Positions 16,746 through 27,355 of a stretch of 64,000 bases of DNA are shown piece after piece. The notes under the pieces are model-generated. The model ran no database searches and was not told where the DNA came from. It worked only from the letters and a program-made list of their open reading frames with translations. This DNA comes from Actinomycetaceae bacterium. Its GTDB lineage: Bacteria > Actinomycetota > Actinomycetes > Actinomycetales > Actinomycetaceae. Location: assembly GCA_030540715.1 (NCBI GenBank), contig JAUNVQ010000001.1, positions 96,492-160,491 of the forward strand. Reading direction: 5' to 3'. Positions within the stretch are counted from its first letter, which is position 1. Each line of letters begins with the position of its first letter. The position numbers and the translations under genes were made by a program.

Positions 16746-18206
16746 ATGGTTGACCAGGCACCCCCCGCAACGCCCTCCTATGCGGAAATTCTTGGATCAC
16801 GTATCCGCCATGCACGTCAAAAACGAAAAATGACGCTCAAAGAACTCGGTGCAGCCGTGGAGCGCGGTTCATCTCTTATCTCGCAAATAGAAAACGGCAG
16901 ACGCGAACCACGTTTGCCACTGCTGCGCAGGATTGCTGAAGCGCTTGATGTGGACGTCTCTTATTTGCTTAAACAAGAAGCACCCAATGAACGAACAGCA
17001 TTGGCTATGGAACTGCAGTTTTACCAAAATACCTCCGCATACGATTCGATGCGCTTGCCGCATGTTCACGTAACATCACGTCTTCCCACCGATACATTGA
17101 AGGCACTGGTAGGCCTTCACCGCCAGTTGCGATCCCATGAAGCAATCCGGGCGGCGACTCCTGAAAAAGCCCGTATGGAAAATAAACAACTTCGCCAACA
17201 GATGCTTGCCCGTAACAATTATGTTGAAGAAATCGAAGAGCTAGCAGCGCAGATCTGTTCAGGTGTTGGGCATAGCGGTGGCCCTCTTGACGAAAAAGGA
17301 GTGCATCGTATTGCCGCCTATCTTGGTTTTCAGCTTCATCCTGTTACCGATTTGCCCCCAGCGGCACGAGCTGTTCGTGATGTACGCCACCAGCGCCTCT
17401 ATATTCCCCAAAAATCAAAAAAACAATCTGATATGCGCATGACGGTACTGCGCTCACTTGCAGGGGTAGCCCTTAACCACGCAGTTCCTCAAAGTTTTGG
17501 CGAATTCTTACATCAACGAGTTTATTCTAACTACTTAGCGGCAGCTCTTCTGATGCCTGAAAAAGCAGCGGTTGAACTACTTGAAGAAGCAAAAAAGAAA
17601 CGTGAACTATCCGTTCATGCGCTCAGCGATGCCTTTCGTGTGCGCTATGAAACAGCGGCTCACCGATTCACTAATCTAGCCACCCAGCATTTCGATATAC
17701 GCCTACACTTTGGCCGTATCTCGAATGAAGGTATTATTTATAAAGCCTATGCCAATGACGGAATCTGTTTTCCTACCGATGTGACAGGTGCAGTTGAAGG
17801 GCAGCTGCTATGTCGCAACTATGCATCGCGCCAAGCATTTTTGCAATCCGATCCTTCAAGAATCTACTATCAATACACCGACACTCCCGTAGGAACATAT
17901 TTTTGCACGGCACAGGTGGTTGGCACTTCGGGAGGTAATTATTCCATCGGATTAGGAGTACCCTTTGAAGCTTCACGGTGGTTCAAAGGGCGCGCCACAC
18001 GTCACCGCAAAACATCCTCATGCCCCGATCCTATCTGCTGTAGACTGCCAGCATCAGAACTAGCACAAACATGGGATGGTCAAGCATTTCCTGAAGTGAA
18101 AGCACATTCCCATCTACTAGCAGCCATGCCGCCTGGAGCCTTCCCAGGGGTTGATACAAGTGAGGTATACGAGTTTTTGGATCGCCACACACAGCATCAG
18201 GTATGA
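16746..18206 (+). CDS. ramB: RamB-like short-chain fatty-acyl transcriptional regulator
   Basis: A 486-residue regulator with an N-terminal XRE/Cro helix-turn-helix (about 18-72, SLISQIENGRREPRLPLL), a middle ImmA/IrrE-like segment (NYLAAALLMPEKA near 263-275, the family's degenerate metallopeptidase region) and the C-terminal short-chain fatty-acyl-regulator domain (HFDIRLHFGRISNEG onward, with several cysteines). That architecture is RamB, which in corynebacteria and mycobacteria controls aceA/aceB and acetate genes; divergence from aceA supports it. ATG 16746 has AGGAG 10 nt upstream; an out-of-frame ATG at 16739 lies between. It could act as repressor or activator here. Confidence 0.88.
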   Translation: MVDQAPPATPSYAEILGSRIRHARQKRKMTLKELGAAVERGSSLISQIENGRREPRLPLLRRIAEALDVDVSYLLKQEAPNERTALAMELQFYQNTSAYDSMRLPHVHVTSRLPTDTLKALVGLHRQLRSHEAIRAATPEKARMENKQLRQQMLARNNYVEEIEELAAQICSGVGHSGGPLDEKGVHRIAAYLGFQLHPVTDLPPAARAVRDVRHQRLYIPQKSKKQSDMRMTVLRSLAGVALNHAVPQSFGEFLHQRVYSNYLAAALLMPEKAAVELLEEAKKKRELSVHALSDAFRVRYETAAHRFTNLATQHFDIRLHFGRISNEGIIYKAYANDGICFPTDVTGAVEGQLLCRNYASRQAFLQSDPSRIYYQYTDTPVGTYFCTAQVVGTSGGNYSIGLGVPFEASRWFKGRATRHRKTSSCPDPICCRLPASELAQTWDGQAFPEVKAHSHLLAAMPPGAFPGVDTSEVYEFLDRHTQHQV

Positions 18207-18245
18207 TAAAACAGACGATTGCAACAAAAGGATATGGCTAAACTA

Positions 18246-19805
18246 ATGGAACTGACCAGCAAAAATGAGGCTTCGTCCTCTGAAAAGAAAATAATGAATC
18301 CCAGCGATATTCGGGTGCGCTTTTGCCCAAGTCCCACCGGAACTCCGCATGTAGGAATGGTGCGCACGTGCCTCTTTAACTGGGCATACGCCCGCCACAC
18401 TGGGGGAACATTCGTGTTTCGTATTGAGGACACCGATGCCGCGCGCGACAGTGAAGAATCCTTTGACCAGATTCTTGATTCACTGCGCTGGTTGGGCCTT
18501 GATTGGGACGAAGGCGTTGGTAAACCCGGCCCCTACGGCCCTTACCGTCAATCAGAGCGCATGAACATTTACCGCGAGGTTATTGAAAAATTGGTTGAGG
18601 GGGGCTATGCTTATGAATCATTTTCGACAAATGAAGAAATCCAGCAGCGACGCAAAGAACGCGGTGAAAATCCCGCCCTTGGATATGACGGGTATGACCG
18701 TGACCTGAGTGAAGAACAAAAGCAGGCATTTCGTGACCAGGGTCGCAAGCCGTCATTGCGTATCCGCATGCCAGATGATGACATCACCTTTACCGATCTG
18801 GTGCGCGGCGAAATTACATTCAAAGCCGGTTCCATTCCTGATTTTGTGATAGTACGCGCTAATGGCGACCCTCTGTACACACTGGTCAACCCTGTTGATG
18901 ATGCGTTGATGAAGATCACCCACGTGTTACGCGGAGAGGATCTGCTGTCGTCAACGCCACGCCAAATCGTGCTGTATCGGGCACTGATGAAAATCGGTGT
19001 TGCCGATCGTATTCCCGAATTCGGTCATCTTCCCTATGTGATGGGGGAGGGCAACAAGAAACTGTCCAAACGTGACCCTGAATCAAACCTGCTGCTGCAT
19101 CGTGAACGTGGCATGATCCCCGAAGGTTTGCTTAACTATCTGGCCTTGCTGGGGTGGGCAATCGGTCCAGATCGTGACGTATTTTCGTCTCAAGAACTGA
19201 TTGATGCCTTCGAGATAACCGACGTTAATCCCAATCCAGCACGTTTTGATGCCAAAAAGTGCGAGGCGATTAATGCTGACCATATTCGTGCTCTTGATAC
19301 GGACGACTATATGCGTCGAATCGTGTCCTATATGGCACGCGGAGGGTACCTGTCGGCATCGGATTTTGATGATCTCAATGGCAATGAACAGCGCATTCTT
19401 CGTGTAGCCGCGCCTTTAGCGCAAACGCGTATGCAGCTTCTTGGCGAAGCCGAAGAGCTGTTGCGATTCCTGTTTGTTGACGCAAAGGACATCACCTACG
19501 CCGAAAAACCCTTACGTAAATTGAAAGACAATGCGCGCGAAGTGCTGCGGGTCTCACGTGAGGCCATTTCGGGAATTGCGGAGGGCGAAGTGAATGCCGA
19601 TTCTATTCGCGAAGTGCTGTCGCAGCGCGTTGTTGAACAGATGAAGATAAAGCCCCGCTTTGCTTTTGGGCCACTTTTTATTGCAATCACAGGCACAAAT
19701 GTATCGATCCCCGTATTTGATTCTATGGCGATTCTTGGCAAAGAAGAAGTGGTTGTTCGTCTTGAACGCCTTGAGCGCTATTTAGAAGAAAATACGGGCA
19801 ACTAG
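18246..19805 (+). CDS. gltX: Glutamyl-tRNA synthetase
   Basis: Class I synthetase charging tRNA-Glu, and in most Actinobacteria also tRNA-Gln before GatCAB amidation. The HIGH-type motif reads [10 protein letters not shown] and the KMSKS-type motif KLSKR (in [12 protein letters not shown]), about 245 residues later. Start choice is uncertain: a TTG at 18219 opens the frame, ATG 18234 is too close to AAAGGA, ATG 18246 is 13 nt from it, and ATG 18294 stands nearest the family's conserved N-terminus. With 18246 the protein has 519 residues. The genes for tRNA-Gln and tRNA-Glu, its probable substrates, follow within 320 bp. Confidence 0.93.
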   Translation: MELTSKNEASSSEKKIMNPSDIRVRFCPSPTGTPHVGMVRTCLFNWAYARHTGGTFVFRIEDTDAARDSEESFDQILDSLRWLGLDWDEGVGKPGPYGPYRQSERMNIYREVIEKLVEGGYAYESFSTNEEIQQRRKERGENPALGYDGYDRDLSEEQKQAFRDQGRKPSLRIRMPDDDITFTDLVRGEITFKAGSIPDFVIVRANGDPLYTLVNPVDDALMKITHVLRGEDLLSSTPRQIVLYRALMKIGVADRIPEFGHLPYVMGEGNKKLSKRDPESNLLLHRERGMIPEGLLNYLALLGWAIGPDRDVFSSQELIDAFEITDVNPNPARFDAKKCEAINADHIRALDTDDYMRRIVSYMARGGYLSASDFDDLNGNEQRILRVAAPLAQTRMQLLGEAEELLRFLFVDAKDITYAEKPLRKLKDNAREVLRVSREAISGIAEGEVNADSIREVLSQRVVEQMKIKPRFAFGPLFIAITGTNVSIPVFDSMAILGKEEVVVRLERLERYLEENTGN

Positions 19806-19820
19806 CACTGTACTGAAGGG

Positions 19821-19919
19821 TGTTAGCGGCTGGCTCTTTGCGTAAGCATTCGCCGATAAGGCAGGAGACTGGAGGCTGGCGTGGTCAAGCTCATAGGCGA
19901 ACAGTGTTCGCTGCTAACA
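19821..19919 (+). other. Nested inverted repeats between gltX and tRNA-Gln
   Basis: The 316-bp gap 19806-20121 has no gene. It holds TGTTAGCGGC (19821-19830) against GCTGCTAACA (19910-19919), one mismatch, with TTCGCC (19849-19854) against GGCGAA (19896-19901) nested inside. This would fold into a long interrupted stem of about 100 nt. It could be the gltX 3' end or a small RNA; a competing hairpin CGAAC-AGT-GTTCG overlaps it. Confidence 0.3.
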
Positions 19920-20121
19920 GTGTTGAAGCCGACAAGCACGGCAATGCTATGGAGCAGCAATATATATGCTGTTAAGAGGGTATTGTTGTGGTGAAATACC
20001 GTATTCGTGAGACGGATTACACGTGGCAATTTTGCAGTCATTCACGGTGTGCGCTAAAGTAATACAGGTCAGTGAAAGCTGTGCGTATCAGCTTTGTTAC
20101 GGTAGCTTTCCCGACAACCCT

Positions 20122-20193
20122 TGGGGTATGGTGTAATTGGCAACACTGGTGATTCTGGTTCATCCATTCTAGGTTCGAGTCCTGGTACCCCAG
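20122..20193 (+). tRNA. tRNA-Gln (CUG)
   Basis: A 72-nt cloverleaf: acceptor TGGGGTA (20122-20128) pairs with TACCCCA (20186-20192) and G is the discriminator. The anticodon loop carries CTG, and the T loop has GGTTCGAGTCC. CCA is not encoded. Typical actinobacterial tRNA-Gln with a U1-A72 pair. Confidence 0.95.
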
Positions 20194-20237
20194 CCAGTAG
20201 CTTATCGATGTCAACACATCGGTTGTCTTCTGAAAAG

Positions 20238-20310
20238 GCCCCCATCGTCTAGTGGCCTAGGACGTCGCCCTCTCACGGCGGTAACACGGGTTCAAATCCC
20301 GTTGGGGGTA
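20238..20310 (+). tRNA. tRNA-Glu (CUC)
   Basis: A 73-nt cloverleaf: acceptor GCCCCCA (20238-20244) pairs with TGGGGGT (20303-20309, terminal G-U) and the anticodon CTC lies in the loop CCCTCTCACGG. The T arm is CGGGTTCAAATCCCG. It follows tRNA-Gln by 44 nt, probably on one transcript; a short hairpin CGATG/CATCG lies between. CCA is not encoded. Confidence 0.95.
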
Positions 20311-20315
20311 CAGAT

Positions 20316-20353
20316 ATCCTCTGGATGCAAATATGTGTTCAGAGGATTTTTTT
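20316..20353 (+). terminator. Rho-independent terminator after tRNA-Glu
   Basis: ATCCTCTG (20316-20323) and CAGAGGAT (20340-20347) form a perfect 8-bp stem followed by seven T. It lies 5 nt past the tRNA and ends the tRNA transcript before the convergent IclR gene. Confidence 0.88.
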
Positions 20354-20414
20354 ATGTTGATACAGCATATGCTGATATGGCAAGAGTAGCGTGAACAAAC
20401 ATCAGGCCAATTAC

Positions 20415-21167
20415 TTAGCCCTTTTGATGGTTCTTGGAAAGCTCTTCGGCTCGACGCATAAATTCTGTGAGGCGATTGGCTGCTGCTACAACTGCGGGGC
20501 CGTGCATCCGTCCAGGTTGGCGGCCCATACGGTCAACCGGTCCCGATATAGAGACGGCAGCAAGTACTTTGCCTGACGTTCCGCGTACGGGGGCCGATAC
20601 CGATGCTACACCAGGTTCACGTTCAGCAATGGATTGAGCCCAACCACGCCGACGAACCGCAGATAACTGCGTGGCATTAAAGAGGGCGCCTTGTAGGCCA
20701 CGATGCAGCCTGTCGGGTTCTTCCCAGGCCAATAGAACCTGGGCCGCAGAACCAGCCTTCATAGACAGTACAGCACCCGTTGGCACACTATCGCGTAAAC
20801 CAACGCTGCGTTCAGCTGCAGCCACGCACACACGCTGATCTCCTTGACGGCGATAGAGCTGTGATGATTCACCTGTGTGGTCGCGCAAAGCAACAAGAAC
20901 TGGCATTGCGGATGCCAGTAAGCGGTCTTCGCCAGCGGCATTGGCAAGCTCAGAAAGGCGGGGGCCAAGGATGAAGCGTCCTTGCATATCGCGGGCTACG
21001 AAGCGGTGGAATTCTAATGCTACCGCTAGGCGGTGGGTTGTCGGGCGCGCAAGACCTGTTGCTTGCACCAGTTGTGCCAGTGTAGATGGCCCCGACTCTA
21101 AAGCGGCTAAAACAAGCGCAGCTTTATCTAGAACGCCAACTCCACTGGAAGCGGCTGTATTGTCCAT
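20415..21167 (-). CDS. ltbR: IclR-family regulator (LtbR/NdgR type) of leucine genes
   Basis: A 250-residue regulator: winged helix at about 10-60 ([23 protein letters not shown]) and an IclR effector-binding domain from about 80 to 240. It is divergent from leuCD, the arrangement of LtbR in Corynebacterium and NdgR in Streptomyces, which control leuCD (and tryptophan or other amino-acid genes). ATG 21167 is chosen because GGGAG lies 9 nt upstream; the longer frame adds 12 residues lacking similarity. The effector is presumably leucine or a related metabolite; this is inference from the family. Confidence 0.88.
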   Translation of the reverse strand: MDNTAASSGVGVLDKAALVLAALESGPSTLAQLVQATGLARPTTHRLAVALEFHRFVARDMQGRFILGPRLSELANAAGEDRLLASAMPVLVALRDHTGESSQLYRRQGDQRVCVAAAERSVGLRDSVPTGAVLSMKAGSAAQVLLAWEEPDRLHRGLQGALFNATQLSAVRRRGWAQSIAEREPGVASVSAPVRGTSGKVLAAVSISGPVDRMGRQPGRMHGPAVVAAANRLTEFMRRAEELSKNHQKG

Positions 21168-21275
21168 AGTCTGATACTCCCATCCCAGACAGTGAGATTG
21201 CAAGTTACGCTGTCACCAGCAGGCACTATCCATTATCTGCATGATGAAGTATTCGAGCAAAAGGAAGGAAGCGCA

Positions 21276-22709
21276 ATGGGTACAACGTTAGCCGAAAAAG
21301 TGTGGGCTGATCACGTCGTCAAACAGGGACATAATCATGCCCCGGACCTTCTTTTTATCGATCTTCACCTATGTCACGAGGTTACCAGCCCGCAGGCTTT
21401 TGAGGGACTCAGATTGGCTAATCGGAAGGTTCGTAGACCCGATTTGACCATTGCAACTGAAGATCACAACACTCCTACCTCGGACATTGATCAACCGATT
21501 GACGATGAGATTTCACGCACCCAGATTAATACGCTACGTGCAAATGCCGAGGAGTTTGGCATTCGCCTGCATTCCTTAGGTGATGCCGATCAGGGGATCG
21601 TTCACGTTGTGGGCCCGCAGCTGGGCTTAACTCAACCTGGAATGACAATCGTCTGTGGTGATTCTCACACCTCGACGCACGGTGCTTTTGGGGCATTAGC
21701 TTTTGGTATAGGTACCTCTGAAGTTGAACACGTCTTAGCCACTCAAACACTTCCTTTACAGCCGTTCAAAACAATGGCTATCACCATAGATGGAGATTTA
21801 CCTGAAGGAGCTGGCGCCAAAGATATTATTTTGGCTGTTATTTCAAAGATTGGTACTGGCGGCGGTCAGGGGTATGTATTGGAATATCGCGGAAAAGCCA
21901 TTGAGAATCTGTCAATGGAAGGTCGGATGACCATTTGTAATATGTCCATTGAAGCCGGTGCCCGTGCAGGAATGATTGCCCCCGACCAAACAACCTTCGA
22001 CTATTTGAAAGGGCGCCCCCACGCGCCTACAGGCAAAGACTGGGACGATGCAGTAGCCTACTGGAAAACACTGCGCAGTGACGATGATGCCGTGTTTGAT
22101 AATGAAGTCATCATCCCGGCCTCTGAAATTGAGCCTTACGTGACCTGGGGAACAAATCCCGGGCAAGGGGCGCCGTTGTCATCAACCGTTCCCGACCCTG
22201 AAGACTTCCACGACGACACTTCACGTGTTGCGGCCGAACGTGCCTTGGAATACATGGGTCTGACACCAGGTACAAAACTGAAAGACATTGAAGTAGACAC
22301 CGTCTTTATTGGTTCCTGCACCAACGGCCGTATTGAAGATTTACGAACTGTTGCCAGTATTATGAAGGGACGTAAAAAGGCCGACGGCCTGCGCGTTCTT
22401 GTTGTACCCGGTTCGGCCAGAGTGCGTTTACAGGCAGAAGATGAAGGTTTGGACAAGATTTTCCTTCACTTTGGCGCCGAGTGGCGAAACGCAGGATGCT
22501 CCATGTGTTTGGGGATGAACGCCGATAAAATGAATCCCTACCAGCGCTCGGCTTCAACCTCCAACCGTAACTTTGAGGGACGCCAGGGTCGAAAAGCCCG
22601 AACACACCTTGTATCGCCAGCAGTAGCAGCTGCAACGGCTGTTCGAGGAACCCTATCAACGCCCTCTGACCTTGTTGATAACCCACGTGAGATTCAGATA
22701 GCGAAATAG
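21276..22709 (+). CDS. leuC: 3-isopropylmalate dehydratase, large subunit
   Basis: Aconitase-family isomerase converting 2- to 3-isopropylmalate in leucine synthesis. The 4Fe-4S ligands are visible: Cys348 in [10 protein letters not shown] and Cys408/Cys411 in GCSMCLGMN. The ATEDHNTPT and [12 protein letters not shown] substrate motifs are at about 60-68 and 128-139. ATG 21276 follows AGGAAGG at 7 nt; a frame 28 codons longer has no family similarity. The 477 residues match the family. leuD follows 9 bp downstream. The 108-bp divergent region with ltbR must carry both promoters; no clear operator palindrome was found. Confidence 0.97.
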   Translation: MGTTLAEKVWADHVVKQGHNHAPDLLFIDLHLCHEVTSPQAFEGLRLANRKVRRPDLTIATEDHNTPTSDIDQPIDDEISRTQINTLRANAEEFGIRLHSLGDADQGIVHVVGPQLGLTQPGMTIVCGDSHTSTHGAFGALAFGIGTSEVEHVLATQTLPLQPFKTMAITIDGDLPEGAGAKDIILAVISKIGTGGGQGYVLEYRGKAIENLSMEGRMTICNMSIEAGARAGMIAPDQTTFDYLKGRPHAPTGKDWDDAVAYWKTLRSDDDAVFDNEVIIPASEIEPYVTWGTNPGQGAPLSSTVPDPEDFHDDTSRVAAERALEYMGLTPGTKLKDIEVDTVFIGSCTNGRIEDLRTVASIMKGRKKADGLRVLVVPGSARVRLQAEDEGLDKIFLHFGAEWRNAGCSMCLGMNADKMNPYQRSASTSNRNFEGRQGRKARTHLVSPAVAAATAVRGTLSTPSDLVDNPREIQIAK

Positions 22710-22718
22710 AAGGTCATC

Positions 22719-23372
22719 ATGGAAAAATTTACTGTTTATACGGGTATCGCAGCGCCATTGCGCCGTTCAAATGTTGATACCGACCAGATCATTCCCGCAT
22801 CATTCCTTAAACGCGTTGCGCGCACGGGGTTTGATGACGGTCTTTTTGCCGCCTGGCGCAAGGATCCCAATTTCGTCTTGAATCAAGATGCCTACAAAAG
22901 TGCCTCCATTTTGGTGGCAGGCCCAGATTTTGGTACGGGCTCTTCGCGTGAACACGCCGTATGGGCATTACATGACTATGGTTTTCGGGCGGTATTAAGC
23001 CCCAAATTCGCTGATATCTTCCGTGGGAATGCCGGTAAACAAGGCCTGGTCACAGGTATTATTTCCCAGGACGATTGCCAGACACTATGGAAGATGATGG
23101 AAGCAGAACCAGGTGTTGAAATCACCGTTGATTTAGACAACAGACGCGTTATGTGTGGGGCTTTTACCTGCGCATTTGATATCGATGATTATACGCGATG
23201 GCGTTTAATGGAAGGTCTTGACGACATTGACCTGACATTACGTGATGAAGAAATGATTAAAGATTTTGAGGCGCGGCGTCCCACGTTCAAGCCAAAGACG
23301 CTGCCAGCCAAACACTTGCCGAAACGCACTGTGATTTCCGCACGAATTCCTCTGACTATCACACCGGTGTAA
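22719..23372 (+). CDS. leuD: 3-isopropylmalate dehydratase, small subunit
   Basis: A 217-residue swivel-domain partner of LeuC. The N-terminal [17 protein letters not shown] and [13 protein letters not shown] motifs (about 73-85) bind substrate carboxylates. Length and spacing 9 bp after leuC are standard. The C-terminus carries a basic tail ([14 protein letters not shown]) seen in actinobacterial LeuD. Together they form the heterodimeric isomerase in the cytosol. Confidence 0.97.
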   Translation: MEKFTVYTGIAAPLRRSNVDTDQIIPASFLKRVARTGFDDGLFAAWRKDPNFVLNQDAYKSASILVAGPDFGTGSSREHAVWALHDYGFRAVLSPKFADIFRGNAGKQGLVTGIISQDDCQTLWKMMEAEPGVEITVDLDNRRVMCGAFTCAFDIDDYTRWRLMEGLDDIDLTLRDEEMIKDFEARRPTFKPKTLPAKHLPKRTVISARIPLTITPV

Positions 23373-23753
23373 CCGGTTTTGGTAGCTAATTACCATGTGG
23401 TTATTTTGAAGCAATGCCTATGACGGCAGGTGAATGCACACGCAAGAAGTAGCCTTGTGGTATGCAACGAGCATAGAAGTGAAGAGGATGTTGCGAGCAC
23501 CTCAATTCTTTTTGTGACAGATGGTGTACTATCTTTGAAGATGTGTTGTGAGTACTCTTCTTTAATACCAAATGACGGTATTGTAGAAACTGAGGGAAAA
23601 CGACATAACACTGTGTGAGCGACACGGGCTGGGCGTACTTGACAGACCTGGTCTGCCCCAAAAGACTCCCGTGTTGTCGCGGTCGCTGGCAACAGAAATA
23701 ACGACTACAACGCCACATAGTGTCCTTAAATGTATAAGGTGTGAAGGAGAGTT
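23373..23753. other. 381-bp gap between leuD and murA
   Basis: No gene is supported. The only structure noted is CAGACC-T-GGTCTG (23643-23655), a perfect 6+1+6 palindrome about 100 bp before murA, which may be an operator. A GAAGGAG tract precedes the murA ATG by a few bases. No terminator with a T-run is evident after leuD. Confidence 0.5.
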
Positions 23754-25064
23754 ATGGCTTCGGTATTGAAGGTCTGCGGTGGTCGACCACTGCATGGGAC
23801 AATCACGGTTCGCGGTGCAAAGAATTTTGTCCCTAAAGCGATGGTAGCCGCTCTGCTAGGTGATGGTGAATCCGAGCTTCATAATGTTCCACTTATTTCT
23901 GATGTCGATATAGTGTCGGGACTGGTAGGCCTGCACGGTGCTCGGGTTGATTTTGATCAGGAATCAGGTGTTTTGCACCTTGATCCACAGGACCTTCATA
24001 CAGCACACATTGTTGATATTGATGCTCACGCTGGTTCCTCACGCATTCCCATTCTTTTTTGTGGGCCGCTTCTGCATCGGCTAAAAGAAGCATTTATTCC
24101 CGATTTGGGTGGCTGCAATATTGGTGGTCGCCCTATTGATTTCCACCTTGATATTTTGCGGACATTTGGCGCAAAAATTGAAAAAAAGCCTGGTGGTATC
24201 CGCATCCACAGGGATGGGCCGTTAACAGGCGCCGTTATTGACCTGCCATATCCTTCGGTAGGAGCTACAGAACAAACATTGTTGACCAGTGTAAAAGCAC
24301 AGGGCATTACTGTTTTGCGTGGTGCAGCTATTGAACCTGAAATTATGGATTTGATTCACGTTTTACAAAAAATGGGGGCCATAATTTCGGTGGATACCGA
24401 CCGCACCATTCGCATTGAAGGTGTTGACAAAATGTCTGGGTTTGTTCACCATGCTCTGCCTGATCGTATTGAAGCGGCAAGTTGGGCTTCAGCTGCTCTT
24501 GCTACGGGGGGTGACATTTTCATTAAGGGAGCGCACCAACCCGATATGACCACGTATTTGAATGTGTTTCGTAAAGTGGGTGGCGCATTTGATGTGACAA
24601 ACCAAGGGATTCGTTTTTATCATCCTGGACATGCGCTTCAACCGATTGTTCTTGAAACAAATGTGCATCCTGGATTCATGACTGACTGGCAGCAACCTCT
24701 TGTTGTTGCATTGACCCAGGCAGACGGTATTTCTATCGTTCATGAAACAGTGTATGAAAACCGTTTTGGCTTTACGAAGGCTCTTCGTGATATGGGTGCC
24801 CATATTCAGGTTTATCGTGAATGCTTGGGTGGGTTGGATTGCCGGTTTGGACGACGTAACTTCCACCATTCAGCAGTAGTTTCAGGGCCAACTCCTTTGC
24901 ATGGTGCCGAGGTCATTATTCCCGACCTTCGTGGCGGGTTCTCGCACCTTATTGCCGCTCTTGCGGCTGAAGGAGAATCGACAGTTCACGGTATTAATAT
25001 GATTTCACGTGGTTACGAACACTTTTTATCAAAGTTGCGTGCCTTGCATGCTCATATCGAATAG
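23754..25064 (+). CDS. murA: UDP-N-acetylglucosamine 1-carboxyvinyltransferase
   Basis: Transfers enolpyruvate from PEP to UDP-GlcNAc, the first committed step of peptidoglycan synthesis. The 436-residue protein keeps the GAKN motif (21-24, Lys22/Asn24 region) and the fosfomycin-reactive cysteine: Cys121 in GGCNIGGRP. Actinobacterial relatives in pathogens such as Mycobacterium carry Asp at this place and are fosfomycin resistant, so Cys predicts sensitivity of the target. GAAGGAG lies upstream of the ATG. It begins an envelope gene row with plsC, gpsA and ddl. Confidence 0.95.
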   Translation: MASVLKVCGGRPLHGTITVRGAKNFVPKAMVAALLGDGESELHNVPLISDVDIVSGLVGLHGARVDFDQESGVLHLDPQDLHTAHIVDIDAHAGSSRIPILFCGPLLHRLKEAFIPDLGGCNIGGRPIDFHLDILRTFGAKIEKKPGGIRIHRDGPLTGAVIDLPYPSVGATEQTLLTSVKAQGITVLRGAAIEPEIMDLIHVLQKMGAIISVDTDRTIRIEGVDKMSGFVHHALPDRIEAASWASAALATGGDIFIKGAHQPDMTTYLNVFRKVGGAFDVTNQGIRFYHPGHALQPIVLETNVHPGFMTDWQQPLVVALTQADGISIVHETVYENRFGFTKALRDMGAHIQVYRECLGGLDCRFGRRNFHHSAVVSGPTPLHGAEVIIPDLRGGFSHLIAALAAEGESTVHGINMISRGYEHFLSKLRALHAHIE

Positions 25065-25238
25065 TTGATAGTTAAAAGTGTACTTTCGCGTTCTCTTTGT
25101 TGAGAAAATAATAGGCTGCTAGTACTGTTTGAGCGTGCGCCAACACTTTACAGGTGATGCGGGGCTAGCTGCCGTCAAGCGTGGCATAATAGGACAGTAC
25201 ATACAAGAGTACTGTTGAGGACAAGGGGAGATGTACCA

Positions 25239-26096
25239 ATGACTAAAGAAACCAACACCGAACGTTTCCTTAGTGAAAAGAAAAGACGTCCTCCACGGTA
25301 TTTTTCCTGGGTATACAGGTTTTCGTACCATGTGGCTCGAATCCCTGTTGCACTGGTGACGCGACCTGAGTGGTCTGGTCAGGAATACCTGCCCAAAACT
25401 GGCGGTTTTATTACTATCTCAAATCACGTTACGGAAGCTGATTCGCTGACTTTCATGCACTATATGTTAGAGGGCGGTGTACCGCCACGTGTATTGTGTA
25501 AAGAAGAACTATTTCGAGTGCCTGTTCTTGGATGGATACTGCGCAAATGTGGGCAAATTCCGGTCAAGCGTGACACAAAGGAAGCTGGGGGGGTGCTTGA
25601 TGTTGCTGCACGTGCCTTAGCCTATGGTGAATGTGTAGCTATGTTTCCTGAAGGAACATTGACTCGAGACCCAGATTATTGGCCAATGAAACCAAAAAAT
25701 GGTGTAGCGCGCTTGGCACTTCGTACCCGTGTACCAGTTATTCCAGTTGCCCAGTGGGGGGCGCAAGATATTTTGGATCGTTATAGTCGCCGACCTCGTG
25801 TGTGGCCTCCTAAAAAGGTACAGGTTCATGCTTTGCCACCAGTGGATTTAGCGGATCTTTATGAACATGCCGATAAACACTGGGCGTGGGAAGAAGCTTC
25901 GCGACGGATGATGGCCCCCATTATAGCCAGGCTTGAAGATATTCGTGGTGAGACTGCTCGTGAACGAATGTGGGATAGAAAAGTTGATGGGGACCTTGGG
26001 AAAAAGGGATTAGCACAGATGGAGAAACAGTGGGCGCTTGACGAGCCAGGTTTACCGTCACTTCGGCGCTCGAAACACCCCCTTAAGGGGCAGTGA
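25239..26096 (+). CDS. plsC: 1-acyl-sn-glycerol-3-phosphate acyltransferase (PlsC family)
   Basis: Membrane-associated acyltransferase of phospholipid synthesis, 285 residues. The catalytic NHX4D motif is NHVTEAD (His63, Asp68) and the glycerol-phosphate-binding motif is FPEGT at 136-140, followed by a VPVIPVAQWG strand. Residues 22-42 are hydrophobic (membrane contact). ATG 25239 follows GGGGAG at 8 nt; the frame extends eight codons upstream through that SD. It precedes gpsA by 30 bp, an acyl-glycerophosphate pairing common in Actinobacteria. A basic C-terminal tail (about 240-285) is family-typical. Confidence 0.92.
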   Translation: MTKETNTERFLSEKKRRPPRYFSWVYRFSYHVARIPVALVTRPEWSGQEYLPKTGGFITISNHVTEADSLTFMHYMLEGGVPPRVLCKEELFRVPVLGWILRKCGQIPVKRDTKEAGGVLDVAARALAYGECVAMFPEGTLTRDPDYWPMKPKNGVARLALRTRVPVIPVAQWGAQDILDRYSRRPRVWPPKKVQVHALPPVDLADLYEHADKHWAWEEASRRMMAPIIARLEDIRGETARERMWDRKVDGDLGKKGLAQMEKQWALDEPGLPSLRRSKHPLKGQ

Positions 26097-26126
26097 AGCG
26101 ATGATAGTTCAACTGAGGAGGAAACT

Positions 26127-27143
26127 GTGTCAGTATCGGTTGCTGTTTTAGGTGCAGGTGCATGGGGAACCGTTTTTTCGCAGATTCTTGCCGATGCGGG
26201 AAATACTGTTGTAATGTGGGCGCGTGACCCCGAAGTAGCTGAAGGAATTAACGCTGGGCGAAATCCACGTTATGCTCTTGATTTACAGCTTCATCCTGCT
26301 ATTTCTGCAACAACGGACCCTGAACAGGCATTGCACGGTGCAACATTGGTTGCGGTGGCGATTCCTTCTTTTTCTGTCCGTGATACGTTGACAGGTCTTC
26401 GGCATGCTATTCGTCCAGATGCTACCGTTTTATCGCTTGCGAAGGGTATGGAAGCAGGGACTTTGCGGTTTATGACGGAAGTTATTAATGAAGCTGCAGG
26501 TGTATCACCTGGACGAATCGTTGCACTTTCGGGGCCAAATCTTTCGGCAGAAATTGCTCAAAAAAAGTTTACGGCAACGGTTGCCGCAGGAAGCGATATG
26601 GAACGTGCTGGGCTTGTTGCCTCCTACTGTCATGCCCCCTATTTTCGTCCCTATGTTTCTGGGGATGTGATGGGAGCCGAGGTAGGAGGTGTTGTGAAAA
26701 ACATTGTCGCAATGGCGGTGGGAGCCGCTGAGGGAAAGCAAATGGGGGTCAACGCTAGAGCTTCCATTATTACACGAGGCCTGGCCGAGATGGCCCGTTT
26801 TGGTATCGCCTTGGGTGCACGTGTTGATTCATTTTTAGGCCTTGCTGGTTTGGGAGACCTGGTAGCTACCTGTTCATCACCGCTGTCACGCAACTACTCT
26901 TTTGGCTACCGTATTGGTCAAGGAATGAGTGTTGCGCAAGCCTATGAGGCATCGGCGGGTGTGGTCGAAGGTGCGCGTTCAGTGAAAGCTATTTGGGAAC
27001 TTGCCGAAAAATACAAAGTTGACATGCCTATTACTCGTGCATGTGTGGATGTGATTGATGAGGGAGTTCCTGTTGATGATGTTATTACAGAGTTATTGTC
27101 ACGACCACGGTCTATGGATGGGATTCCAACGAAACTGGTATAA
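26127..27143 (+). CDS. gpsA: NAD(P)H-dependent glycerol-3-phosphate dehydrogenase
   Basis: Reduces dihydroxyacetone phosphate to sn-glycerol 3-phosphate for phospholipids. The 338-residue cytosolic enzyme has the Rossmann motif GAGAWG (9-14) at the N-terminus and the catalytic lysine in GGVVKNI (Lys191). The start is GTG, with GAGGAGG about 6 nt upstream. It follows plsC by 30 bp and supplies the acceptor used upstream of PlsC. Confidence 0.95.
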   Translation: MSVSVAVLGAGAWGTVFSQILADAGNTVVMWARDPEVAEGINAGRNPRYALDLQLHPAISATTDPEQALHGATLVAVAIPSFSVRDTLTGLRHAIRPDATVLSLAKGMEAGTLRFMTEVINEAAGVSPGRIVALSGPNLSAEIAQKKFTATVAAGSDMERAGLVASYCHAPYFRPYVSGDVMGAEVGGVVKNIVAMAVGAAEGKQMGVNARASIITRGLAEMARFGIALGARVDSFLGLAGLGDLVATCSSPLSRNYSFGYRIGQGMSVAQAYEASAGVVEGARSVKAIWELAEKYKVDMPITRACVDVIDEGVPVDDVITELLSRPRSMDGIPTKLV

Positions 27144-27355
27144 AGCAGCGAAGTCAGAGGGGAAAGCTGTTGCCGTGTAACACGGTAGAAAGGTTAACGC
27201 TGGCCGCTAGGTCAGGTATAAGAAGACAATACGATGAAGGTTTTTCACTGGTCATGCTTAGCCAAAGACACTAAAGACATGTACATATCATAGAAATAGA
27301 TAATTTTTTTCTACCAGTTGTAGACTGGACGAAAACGCTAACAGGAGTATCACGG

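Noticed and set aside
19823..20041. Minus-strand ORF between gltX and tRNA-Gln
   Set aside because: No SD, no domain, and it covers the inverted-repeat region; not supported.
23401..23718. Minus-strand ORFs in the leuD-murA gap
   Set aside because: Cysteine- and histidine-rich random composition, overlapping frames, no SD; no support as genes.
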